From NCBI GenBank assembly GCA_046729895.1, contig JBKPHP010000247.1:1-5629 (forward strand): DNA of 5,629 nt. Direction: 5' to 3'. The position numbers were made by a program, and so were the translations under genes. Shown one piece after another: positions 1 through 4,802 of this stretch. The DNA comes from DASXBA01 sp046729895. GTDB taxonomy: Bacteria; Actinomycetota; Thermoleophilia; Solirubrobacterales; Thermoleophilaceae. The notes under the pieces are model-generated. The model was not told the DNA's origin. It made no database searches and worked only from the letters and a program-made list of their open reading frames with translations. Numbering within the stretch: position 1 is the first letter of the stretch; the number at the start of each line of letters is the position of its first letter.

Positions 1-1450
1 AGTAATCCCAGTTGAGCGCCTGCCACCGGGTGAACTGGTCCAGCACCCAGATCCCGGAGAGGCGGCTGCCGTTTCCGGACTTGCGGTTCCCGCCGAACGG
101 GAGGTGGGCCTCCGCGCCCGAGGTCGAGTTGTTCACCGACACCATGCCGGCGCTCATGCGCTCCCGAAAGCGGAAGGCGTGCTTGGGGCTGCTCGTGTAG
201 ATCGACGCCGACAGGCCGTAGCCGTGGCCGTTGGCGAGCTCGATGCCCTCGTCGAAGCTTCCGAAGCTCGCGACGCCCACGATCGGGCCGAAGGTCTCGG
301 TCAAGTAGAGATCGTCATCCGCCCTGAGCCCGTCGACGATGGTGGGGTGGCAGTAGAGCCCGGCCTCGGGATCTCCCAGGAAGCCCTTGCGGGGGTTCTC
401 GGCGGTGATCCTGCCGGTCCCGGTGGAGCCCGAGACCGCGTGGTGGTCCCGGATCAGATCGAGCCAGCCCAGGAAGCGCTCGTGGAAGCGCTCGTGAATC
501 ATCGGCCCATAGAGGACCTCGCGGGTCGGATCGCCCACGGGCGCGTCCTCCACGGCCCGAGTGAAGCGCGCGAGGAACTCGTCGTGCACGGACTCGTGCA
601 CGATCGCCGTGCCCAGCGATGTGCAGCGCTGGCCCGCCGTGCCGAACCCCGAGAACAGCGCACCCTCTACGGCCAGGTCGAGCTCGGCGTCGGGCATGAC
701 GACCAGAGGGTTCTTTCCCCCGAGCTCCAGGCAGGGGGACTGGAGATGGCGCCCGCAGAGGGCGCCGATCTCGCGGCCCACGGCGGAGGAGCCGGTGAAA
801 CCGACCTTGTCGAGCACGTCCTCATCGAGCGCGCGCTCGAGGCCGGCGAAAGTGGTCTCGCCGTCCGCCTGGACGAGCCCGAGCACGCCCTCCGGGACGC
901 CGGCCGCGTGGAACAAGCTGGTGAGGGCCTCGCCGAGCGCCGGGGCGTAGTCGGCGGGCTTCCACACCACCGCGTTTCCGCAGAGGATCGCCGGCACGAG
1001 ATACCAGGAGGGGACGGCGACCGGGAAGTTGCCCGCGGTGATCACGGCCACGACCCCGACCGGCGTACGGAACGTGAAGAGCTGCTTGTCCGGCATCTCC
1101 GAGGGCACCGTCTGCCCGTACAGCCGTCTGCCCTCGGAGAGGAAGAAGTCGCACGTGTCGATCACCTCCTGCACTTCGCCCAGCGACTCCGAGTAGGGCT
1201 TGCCGATCTCGCGCGTCACCAGCCTGGACAGCGCCTCCTTGTTCTGCTCGACGAGCCGACCGACGTTCTTGATCACCCCGCCACGCACCGGAGCGGGCAC
1301 GTCCTCCCACTCGCGCTGCGCGGCCCGCGCGACGCGGCAGGCCTCGGTGAAGCCCTCCGCGTCGGAACGCGGAACCTCGGCTACGAGGTCGTCGAGGTGT
1401 GCCGGGTTGCGGGACTCGATGCGCCGCCGGGTCTCCGCGACGGTGGCCAT
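1..1450 (-). CDS. Aldehyde dehydrogenase, ALDH7-like (3' end cut by the window edge)
   Basis: This is an NAD(P)+-dependent aldehyde dehydrogenase oxidising an aldehyde to the acid in the cytosol. I translated it by hand: 483 residues from ATG at 1450 with no stop, against about 490-510 for the family, so only a short tail is missing. Visible landmarks are GNFPV with Asn141, VVWKPAD with Lys164, the cofactor loop GFTGS at 217-221, the general base Glu242 in LELGGK and the nucleophile Cys276 in GQRCTS. The 34-residue Glu-Cys spacing is the classical one. GEVQEVIDTCDFF (91-103), HESVHDEF after the Cys and TSGAE near the C-terminus recall ALDH7 (alpha-aminoadipate semialdehyde / piperideine-6-carboxylate dehydrogenase). 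The ALDH7 segment GGGRESG is replaced by GNGSRLSG, so the substrate is uncertain. It starts 13 nt after the pckG stop and is probably in the same operon. No well-spaced Shine-Dalgarno is present (GAGG abuts the ATG). Confidence 0.93.
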   Translation of the reverse strand, partial: MATVAETRRRIESRNPAHLDDLVAEVPRSDAEGFTEACRVARAAQREWEDVPAPVRGGVIKNVGRLVEQNKEALSRLVTREIGKPYSESLGEVQEVIDTCDFFLSEGRRLYGQTVPSEMPDKQLFTFRTPVGVVAVITAGNFPVAVPSWYLVPAILCGNAVVWKPADYAPALGEALTSLFHAAGVPEGVLGLVQADGETTFAGLERALDEDVLDKVGFTGSSAVGREIGALCGRHLQSPCLELGGKNPLVVMPDAELDLAVEGALFSGFGTAGQRCTSLGTAIVHESVHDEFLARFTRAVEDAPVGDPTREVLYGPMIHERFHERFLGWLDLIRDHHAVSGSTGTGRITAENPRKGFLGDPEAGLYCHPTIVDGLRADDDLYLTETFGPIVGVASFGSFDEGIELANGHGYGLSASIYTSSPKHAFRFRERMSAGMVSVNNSTSGAEAHLPFGGNRKSGNGSRLSGIWVLDQFTRWQALNWDY

Positions 1451-1456
1451 CCTCGT

Positions 1457-1462
1457 AGCGTA
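1457..1462 (-). promoter_or_regulatory. Possible -10 element (TACGCT) for a leaderless dehydrogenase transcript
   Basis: In the 13-nt gap between pckG and the dehydrogenase, the minus strand reads TACGCT followed by six bases and then ATG. This places a TAnnnT hexamer at -12 to -7 if transcription starts on the A of the start codon. It could be an internal promoter allowing the dehydrogenase to be made without pckG. There is no -35 match, and a TAnnnT match is easily found by chance, so this is weak on its own; it gains a little weight from similar arrangements at two other starts in the window. Confidence 0.2.
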
Positions 1463-1463
1463 C

Positions 1464-3278
1464 TCAGCGCGAGCCCAGCCGCTCCTCGAGCGCCGCGAGC
1501 TGCCTGCGTAGCTGCTGCGGCAGCCTGTCCCCGAAGCGCGCGAAGTGCTGGTGGATCGACGGGAGCTCGTTCCTCCACTCCTCGGGGTCGACCCTGAGCA
1601 GCTGGGCCATGTCCTCCTCGCTCACGTCCAGCCCGTCCGTGTCGATCGCGTCCGTGGTGGGGACGAGGCCGATGGGAGTGTCCTCGGCCGGGGCCTCGTC
1701 GTCGCAGCGGCGGAACACCCAGGCGAGCACGCGGCTGTTCTCGCCGAATCCCGGCCAGAGGAACTCCTCGCTGCCGTCCTTGCGGAACCAGTTGACGTAG
1801 AAGATCCTCGGCAGCTTCGACTCGTCGGCCCGCCCGCCGATCGCGAGCCAGTGTCCGAAGTAGTCGGCCATGTGATAGCCGCAGAACGGCAGCATCGCGA
1901 ACGGATCGTGGCGGAGCTCGCCTACCTTGCCCGCCGCCGCCGCCGTCTTCTCGGACGACATGATCGAGCCCATGAAGACGCCGTGCTCCCAGTCGAACGC
2001 CTGTCGCACGAGGGGCACCACCCTGGCGCGGCGGCCGCCGAAGAGGAACGCGTCGATCGGCACCCCGGCCGGCTCCTCCCACTCCGGGGCGATCGACGGA
2101 CACTGTGCCGCCGGCGTCGTGAAGCGCGCATTGGGATGGGCAGCCGTCTGATCGGAGTCCGGCGTCCACTCCTCGCCGTGCCAGTCGATCAGGTGCGGCG
2201 GCGGCTCGCTCATACCCTCCCACCACACGTCGCCGTCGTCGGTGCGGGCGCAGTTGGTGAAGATCGAGTTCTCTCGCACCGTGGCCATCGCGTTCGGATT
2301 CGTCTTCTCGCTCGTGCCGGGCGCCACGCCGAAGAAGCCCGCCTCCGGGTTGATCGCATAGAGGCGGCCGTCGCGGCCGAACTTCATCCAGGCGATGTCG
2401 TCGCCGATGGTCTCGATCTTCCAGCCCTCGAGGGTGGGAATCAGCATCGCCAGGTTGGTCTTTCCGCACGCCGAAAGAAAGGCGCCGGCGATGTGCTTCA
2501 CGTCGCCCTCCGGTGAGGTGACCTTGAGGATCAGCATGTGCTCGGCGAGCCAACCCTCGTCACGCGCCATCACCGAGGCGATCCGCAGTGCGAAGCACTT
2601 CTTGCCGAGCAGGGCATTGCCTCCGTAGCCGGAGCCGTAGGACCAGATCTCGCGCGTCTCCGGATAGTGGACGATCCACTTGTTTTCGGAGTCCGCGGGC
2701 CACGGCACCTCCTCGCGGCCGTTCACGAGTGGATAGCCGACCGAGTGCAGGCAGGGCACGAACTGCCCATCCGCGCCGAGTACCTCGAGGGCGCCGGTGC
2801 CCATCCGGGTCATGATCCGCATCGAAGCCGCGACGTAGCCGGAGTCCGTGAGCTGAACCCCGACGTGAGCGATGGGCGAGCCCAGCGGGCCCATCGAGAA
2901 CGGCACCACGTACATCGTCCGTCCCCGCATCGAGCCGCGGAACAGGCCGGTGAGGGTCTCCCGCATCTGGTCCGGGTCGCGCCAGTTGTTGTTGGGACCC
3001 GCCTGCTCCTGTCGCTCGGAGCAGATGAAGGTCCGGCCCTCGACCCGAGCCACGTCGCTCGGGTCCGAGCGCGCGAGGTAGGAATTAGGGCGCTTTGCCG
3101 CCGACAGCCGCTCGATCGTGCCCGCCTCGACGAGCTCGGCACACAGGCGGTCGTACTCCTCTGCCGAGCCATCGCACCAGTGGATGGAGTCAGGCTGCGT
3201 GAGCTCGGCCACCTCCTCCACCCAGCGAAGCAAATTCGCATTGGTGGTCGGTGCGGTGGCGGTCGTCTGCTCTGCCAT
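1464..3278 (-). CDS. pckG: Phosphoenolpyruvate carboxykinase (GTP)
   Basis: It converts oxaloacetate and GTP to phosphoenolpyruvate, CO2 and GDP with a divalent metal ion, in the cytosol, as the entry step of gluconeogenesis. The protein has 604 residues, the normal length of the GTP-dependent family. The substrate-binding segment YLARSDPSDVARVE holds Arg70. RGRTMYVVPFSMGP covers about 118-131. YGSGYGGNALLGKKC (214-228) contributes Tyr218 and the metal ligand Lys227. His247 is a further metal ligand. The P-loop SACGKTN (269-275) carries the hyper-reactive Cys271, and IGDDIAWM holds Asp294. GFFGVAPGTSEKTNPNAM (314-331) and WPGFGENSRVLAW (508-520) are family hallmarks. No key residue is missing. 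ATG at 3278 gives an N-terminus like that of mycobacterial PckG. The frame is open about 26 codons further upstream but has no ATG, GTG or TTG there. It is divergent from the sortase gene and is followed closely by the aldehyde dehydrogenase. Confidence 0.98.
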   Translation of the reverse strand: MAEQTTATAPTTNANLLRWVEEVAELTQPDSIHWCDGSAEEYDRLCAELVEAGTIERLSAAKRPNSYLARSDPSDVARVEGRTFICSERQEQAGPNNNWRDPDQMRETLTGLFRGSMRGRTMYVVPFSMGPLGSPIAHVGVQLTDSGYVAASMRIMTRMGTGALEVLGADGQFVPCLHSVGYPLVNGREEVPWPADSENKWIVHYPETREIWSYGSGYGGNALLGKKCFALRIASVMARDEGWLAEHMLILKVTSPEGDVKHIAGAFLSACGKTNLAMLIPTLEGWKIETIGDDIAWMKFGRDGRLYAINPEAGFFGVAPGTSEKTNPNAMATVRENSIFTNCARTDDGDVWWEGMSEPPPHLIDWHGEEWTPDSDQTAAHPNARFTTPAAQCPSIAPEWEEPAGVPIDAFLFGGRRARVVPLVRQAFDWEHGVFMGSIMSSEKTAAAAGKVGELRHDPFAMLPFCGYHMADYFGHWLAIGGRADESKLPRIFYVNWFRKDGSEEFLWPGFGENSRVLAWVFRRCDDEAPAEDTPIGLVPTTDAIDTDGLDVSEEDMAQLLRVDPEEWRNELPSIHQHFARFGDRLPQQLRRQLAALEERLGSR

Positions 3279-3293
3279 GTCTGGGGTCAGCTG

Positions 3294-3299
3294 CTCCTC
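3294..3299 (-). promoter_or_regulatory. Distant Shine-Dalgarno-like GAGGAG before pckG
   Basis: On the minus strand GAGGAG is the only good purine-rich ribosome-binding match before pckG, but it lies 15 nt from the ATG, longer than the usual 5-10 nt. The only nearer in-frame start-like codon is CTG, only 3 nt after it, which is unlikely. So either translation uses this distant site poorly, or it starts by another route. Confidence 0.25.
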
Positions 3300-3322
3300 G
3301 TTCGGGTCCGGAAGGCGCGCAA

Positions 3323-3328
3323 AGGCTA
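3323..3328 (-). promoter_or_regulatory. Possible -10 element (TAGCCT) for pckG
   Basis: The 90-nt divergent region must hold the pckG promoter if there is none further upstream. The best minus-strand -10-like hexamer I see is TAGCCT, which would give a leader of roughly 40 nt. No convincing -35 (TTGACA-like) hexamer lies at the right distance. This is a weak pattern match. Confidence 0.15.
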
Positions 3329-3354
3329 CCCGGCCGCCCCCGAAGACAGCCTCC

Positions 3355-3360
3355 TAGACT
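3355..3360 (+). promoter_or_regulatory. Putative -10 element (TAGACT) of a leaderless sortase promoter
   Basis: TAGACT sits 8 nt before the sortase ATG and there is no clear Shine-Dalgarno between them, so the transcript would start at or next to the start codon. The surrounding bases, CTAGACTGGGGCGGC then ATG, closely resemble those before the CoA-ester lyase (CTAGTCTGGCGGGCTTG then ATG). No -35 match is visible. Leaderless genes with a TAnnnT motif just upstream are well known in Actinobacteria and Deinococcus. Confidence 0.4.
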
Positions 3361-3368
3361 GGGGCGGC

Positions 3369-3980
3369 ATGCGGGCGGTGCTCCGCTTCGTCGCCTCCGT
3401 TCTGATGGTGAGCGGCGCCCTGCTGATCGTCGACGCCGGGCTGACGATCGCATGGCAGGAGCCGGTCTCCGCCTTCCTCCAGGACCGCCAGCAGGCCAAG
3501 CTCGAGGACCAGCTCCGGCATCTGCCTGCGCGTCTGCGCAGGCAGAGCCTCTTCAAGCCCCTGAAGGGCGATGCGATCGGCGAGATCGAGCTCCCGGCCA
3601 TCCACAGGAACGCCTTCCTGGTCCAGGGGACGGACACCGAATCCCTGCGCAAAGGCCCCGGCCACTACCCCGACACCCCCCTTCCCGGTAGGCGCGGCAC
3701 CGTCGCCATAGCGGGCCACCGCACCACCCACGGCGCGCCTTTCCGGCACATAGACGACCTGAAACGCGGCAACCGGGTCGTGCTAGCCATGCCGTATGGC
3801 AGCTTCGTGTACACGGTTCAGGGGACGCGAATCGTGGGGCCCAAGGCGACCTGGGTCAAGCGCAGGGTTGGCTACAACCGGCTCGTGCTGACCGCCTGCC
3901 ATCCGCTCTACAGCGCGGCGCGGAGGGTCGTGGTGTTTGCGCGCTTCGTGCGCCGGGAGCGCGCCAGGGTGGTCCGCTGA
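3369..3980 (+). CDS. Membrane-anchored sortase, class E-like
   Basis: This is a cysteine transpeptidase that cuts a C-terminal sorting signal in a secreted protein and joins it to peptidoglycan or a pilin; it acts on the outer face of the membrane. The 203-residue protein has an N-terminal membrane segment at about 5-29, a charged linker at 38-68 (QDRQQAKLEDQLRHLPARL region), then the sortase beta-barrel beginning near GEIELPAI (71-78). Catalytic residues are His117 in AGHRTTHGAPF, Cys177 in LTACHP and an Arg at 185 or 186 in SAARRVVVFAR. LTAC stands where many sortases have TLxTC. ATG 3369 is chosen because the hydrophobic helix begins directly after it; longer upstream reading is antisense to pckG. 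It is divergent from pckG by 90 nt and convergent with the hydratase gene. No pilin, LPxTG or LAxTG protein is in the window, so its substrate is unknown. Confidence 0.9.
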   Translation: MRAVLRFVASVLMVSGALLIVDAGLTIAWQEPVSAFLQDRQQAKLEDQLRHLPARLRRQSLFKPLKGDAIGEIELPAIHRNAFLVQGTDTESLRKGPGHYPDTPLPGRRGTVAIAGHRTTHGAPFRHIDDLKRGNRVVLAMPYGSFVYTVQGTRIVGPKATWVKRRVGYNRLVLTACHPLYSAARRVVVFARFVRRERARVVR

Positions 3981-4116
3981 AGCACGATGACGGGACCGCT
4001 CCGTTCTCGACCTGGGACTCGTCGCGCGACTCGAAGAAGAGAACCAGCACGACCAGCAGCGCAATCGAGACCGCGAGCACGGCTAGCCAGTAGAGGATCT
4101 TGCCGAGAAGCCGCAC
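3856..4116 (-). CDS. Possible small single-helix membrane protein (GTG start)
   Basis: I do not recognise this ORF. From GTG at 4116 it would give 86 residues: a basic start (VRLLGK), a strong hydrophobic helix at about 8-28 (ILYWLAVLAVSIALLVVLVLFF), then a charged stretch ESRDESQVEN. It begins 13 nt after the hydratase stop, as if translated by reinitiation, and has no Shine-Dalgarno. The first 40 or so codons mostly end in G or C, like the neighbouring genes, which supports coding. After about residue 42 this preference breaks down and the frame runs antisense through the last 125 nt of the sortase gene, with low-complexity Ser/Arg/Pro-rich sequence. So the N-terminal part looks real, while the C-terminal part looks like shadow; a frameshift or a chance open frame are both possible. 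Confidence 0.4.
   Translation of the reverse strand: MRLLGKILYWLAVLAVSIALLVVLVLFFESRDESQVENGAVPSSCFSGPPWRAPGARSAQTPRPSAPRCRADGRRSARAGCSQPCA
3981..4113. other. Gap between convergent sortase and hydratase genes
   Basis: This stretch, extended to 4129, separates the sortase stop from the hydratase stop. Apart from the candidate small membrane ORF on the minus strand, I see no gene and no clear GC-rich hairpin followed by a T-run that would act as an intrinsic terminator for either side. Confidence 0.5.
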
Positions 4117-4129
4117 CGACGCGCGGCGG

Positions 4130-4642
4130 TCAGGGGGCGTCCGGCCTGCGGGGCACCAGCACCGAACGCTTGAACTCCGCGACGAGCGTCCCGTCCTGCT
4201 TGTAGACGCGGGTATGCACGCGCACCACGCCGCGGTCCGGCTTCGACTGCGAGGGCTTGAGGTCCAGCACCTCGGACTCCGCGAACAGCGTGTCCCCGTG
4301 AAACACGGGCGCGGGGTGCGAGAGCTCCTCTGTCGCGAGGTTCGCAATCGCCTTTCCGGAGACGTCCGGCACCGACATGCCGAGGGCCAGCGCGTACACG
4401 AGCGGACCGACCACCACGTTGCGGCCCTGCTGGGATTCGGCGGCGTAGACGTCGTTGATGTGCAGCGGGTGGTGATTCATCGTCAGGAGGCAGAACAGGT
4501 GGTCGTCCGCTTCCGTGACCGTCTTCGCCGGCCAATGCTTGTAGACGGCGCCAACCTCGAAGTCCTCGAGGTAGCGCCCGTAGGGCCGCGCACCCGATGC
4601 CTCGCGCTCCGCCTGGTCCGTGGTGATCCCGTGTTCGGCCAT
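4130..4642 (-). CDS. MaoC-family hotdog hydratase/dehydratase
   Basis: This is a single-domain (R)-specific enoyl-CoA hydratase-like protein of 170 residues, the usual size for a one-hotdog MaoC enzyme that works as a dimer or higher oligomer in the cytosol. It would add or remove water across a CoA-thioester double bond. The opening GRYLEDFEVG (22-31) is typical. The active-site stretch LLTMNHHPLHIND (52-64) carries His61; where classical PhaJ-type hydratases have Asp in the D-x(4)-H motif, this protein has Asn56. EFKRSVLV (156-163) is the closing strand common to the family. From memory it resembles Rv2499c of M. tuberculosis, which sits beside a CitE-like lyase in a leucine-breakdown cluster, and mesaconyl-CoA hydratases. 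The divergent CoA-ester lyase suggests mesaconyl-CoA/beta-methylmalyl-CoA or 3-methylglutaconyl-CoA type substrates. The ATG at 4642 has a purine-rich site at a usable distance. Confidence 0.9.
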   Translation of the reverse strand: MAEHGITTDQAEREASGARPYGRYLEDFEVGAVYKHWPAKTVTEADDHLFCLLTMNHHPLHINDVYAAESQQGRNVVVGPLVYALALGMSVPDVSGKAIANLATEELSHPAPVFHGDTLFAESEVLDLKPSQSKPDRGVVRVHTRVYKQDGTLVAEFKRSVLVPRRPDAP

Positions 4643-4645
4643 TCG

Positions 4646-4653
4646 TCCCTTCT
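4646..4653 (-). promoter_or_regulatory. Ribosome binding site of the hydratase gene (AGAAGGGA)
   Basis: The minus strand reads AGAAGGGA, then CGA, then ATG. The AAGG core lies 5 nt from the start codon. It is the best-placed Shine-Dalgarno-like sequence in the window and supports ATG 4642 as the start. It contrasts with the other genes, whose starts lack a well-placed one. Confidence 0.45.
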
Positions 4654-4706
4654 ACACGTTTCGAGGGGCGCGTAATGGTACGGACGGAGGGGGAGATTCA
4701 CCTATC

Positions 4707-4725
4707 CGGCCCAGCGAGTGGGCCG
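4707..4725. repeat. Perfect 7-bp inverted repeat in the divergent control region
   Basis: CGGCCCA, a 5-nt GCGAG spacer and TGGGCCG form a perfect dyad roughly midway between the hydratase and lyase starts (about 65 nt from one and 78 nt from the other). It could be an operator bound by a dimeric regulator controlling both genes, or simply a GC-rich chance palindrome. It is not followed by a T-run, so it is not a terminator. Confidence 0.3.
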
Positions 4726-4786
4726 CCCTGGCGCGTTTCGCGTCGACGAGCGGGCCCGCCCCGGTGGCCGGTCGCCGCCGGAACGC

Positions 4787-4792
4787 TAGTCT
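4787..4792 (+). promoter_or_regulatory. Putative -10 element (TAGTCT) of the CoA-ester lyase promoter
   Basis: TAGTCT lies 10 nt before ATG 4803 (7 nt before an in-frame TTG at 4800). There is no Shine-Dalgarno in between, so the mRNA would be leaderless or have a leader of about 3 nt. The context CTAGTCTGGCGGGC matches that before the sortase gene. No -35 hexamer is recognisable. Confidence 0.4.
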
Positions 4793-4802
4793 GGCGGGCT
4801 TG

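Noticed and set aside
104..1597. Plus-strand open frame of 497 codons
   Set aside because: It is antisense to the aldehyde dehydrogenase and the end of pckG; its product is Arg/Gly/Ala/Glu-rich with no recognisable domain, while the minus strand encodes clear enzyme motifs. Long antisense frames are expected at this GC content.
1927..1945. Run of GCC repeats, possible microsatellite
   Set aside because: It encodes the Ala run in EKTAAAAGK of PckG and is simply high-GC codon use.
1545..2516. Plus-strand open frame of 323 codons
   Set aside because: Antisense to pckG with no motif; a high-GC shadow.
1381..2553. Minus-strand open frame of 390 codons inside pckG
   Set aside because: It is a shifted frame of pckG, Arg-rich and low in complexity, and the pckG frame has all the family motifs.
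2538..3368. Upstream extension of the sortase frame (277 more codons)
   Set aside because: It runs antisense through pckG and looks like shadow sequence; ATG 3369 directly precedes the membrane anchor.
4100..4675. Plus-strand open frame of 191 codons
   Set aside because: Antisense to the MaoC-type hydratase, whose frame has the conserved active-site stretch.
4657..4740. Two copies of CGTTTCG in the divergent region (4657-4663 and 4734-4740)
   Set aside because: Only 7 bp, with flanks that differ; too short to call a direct-repeat operator.
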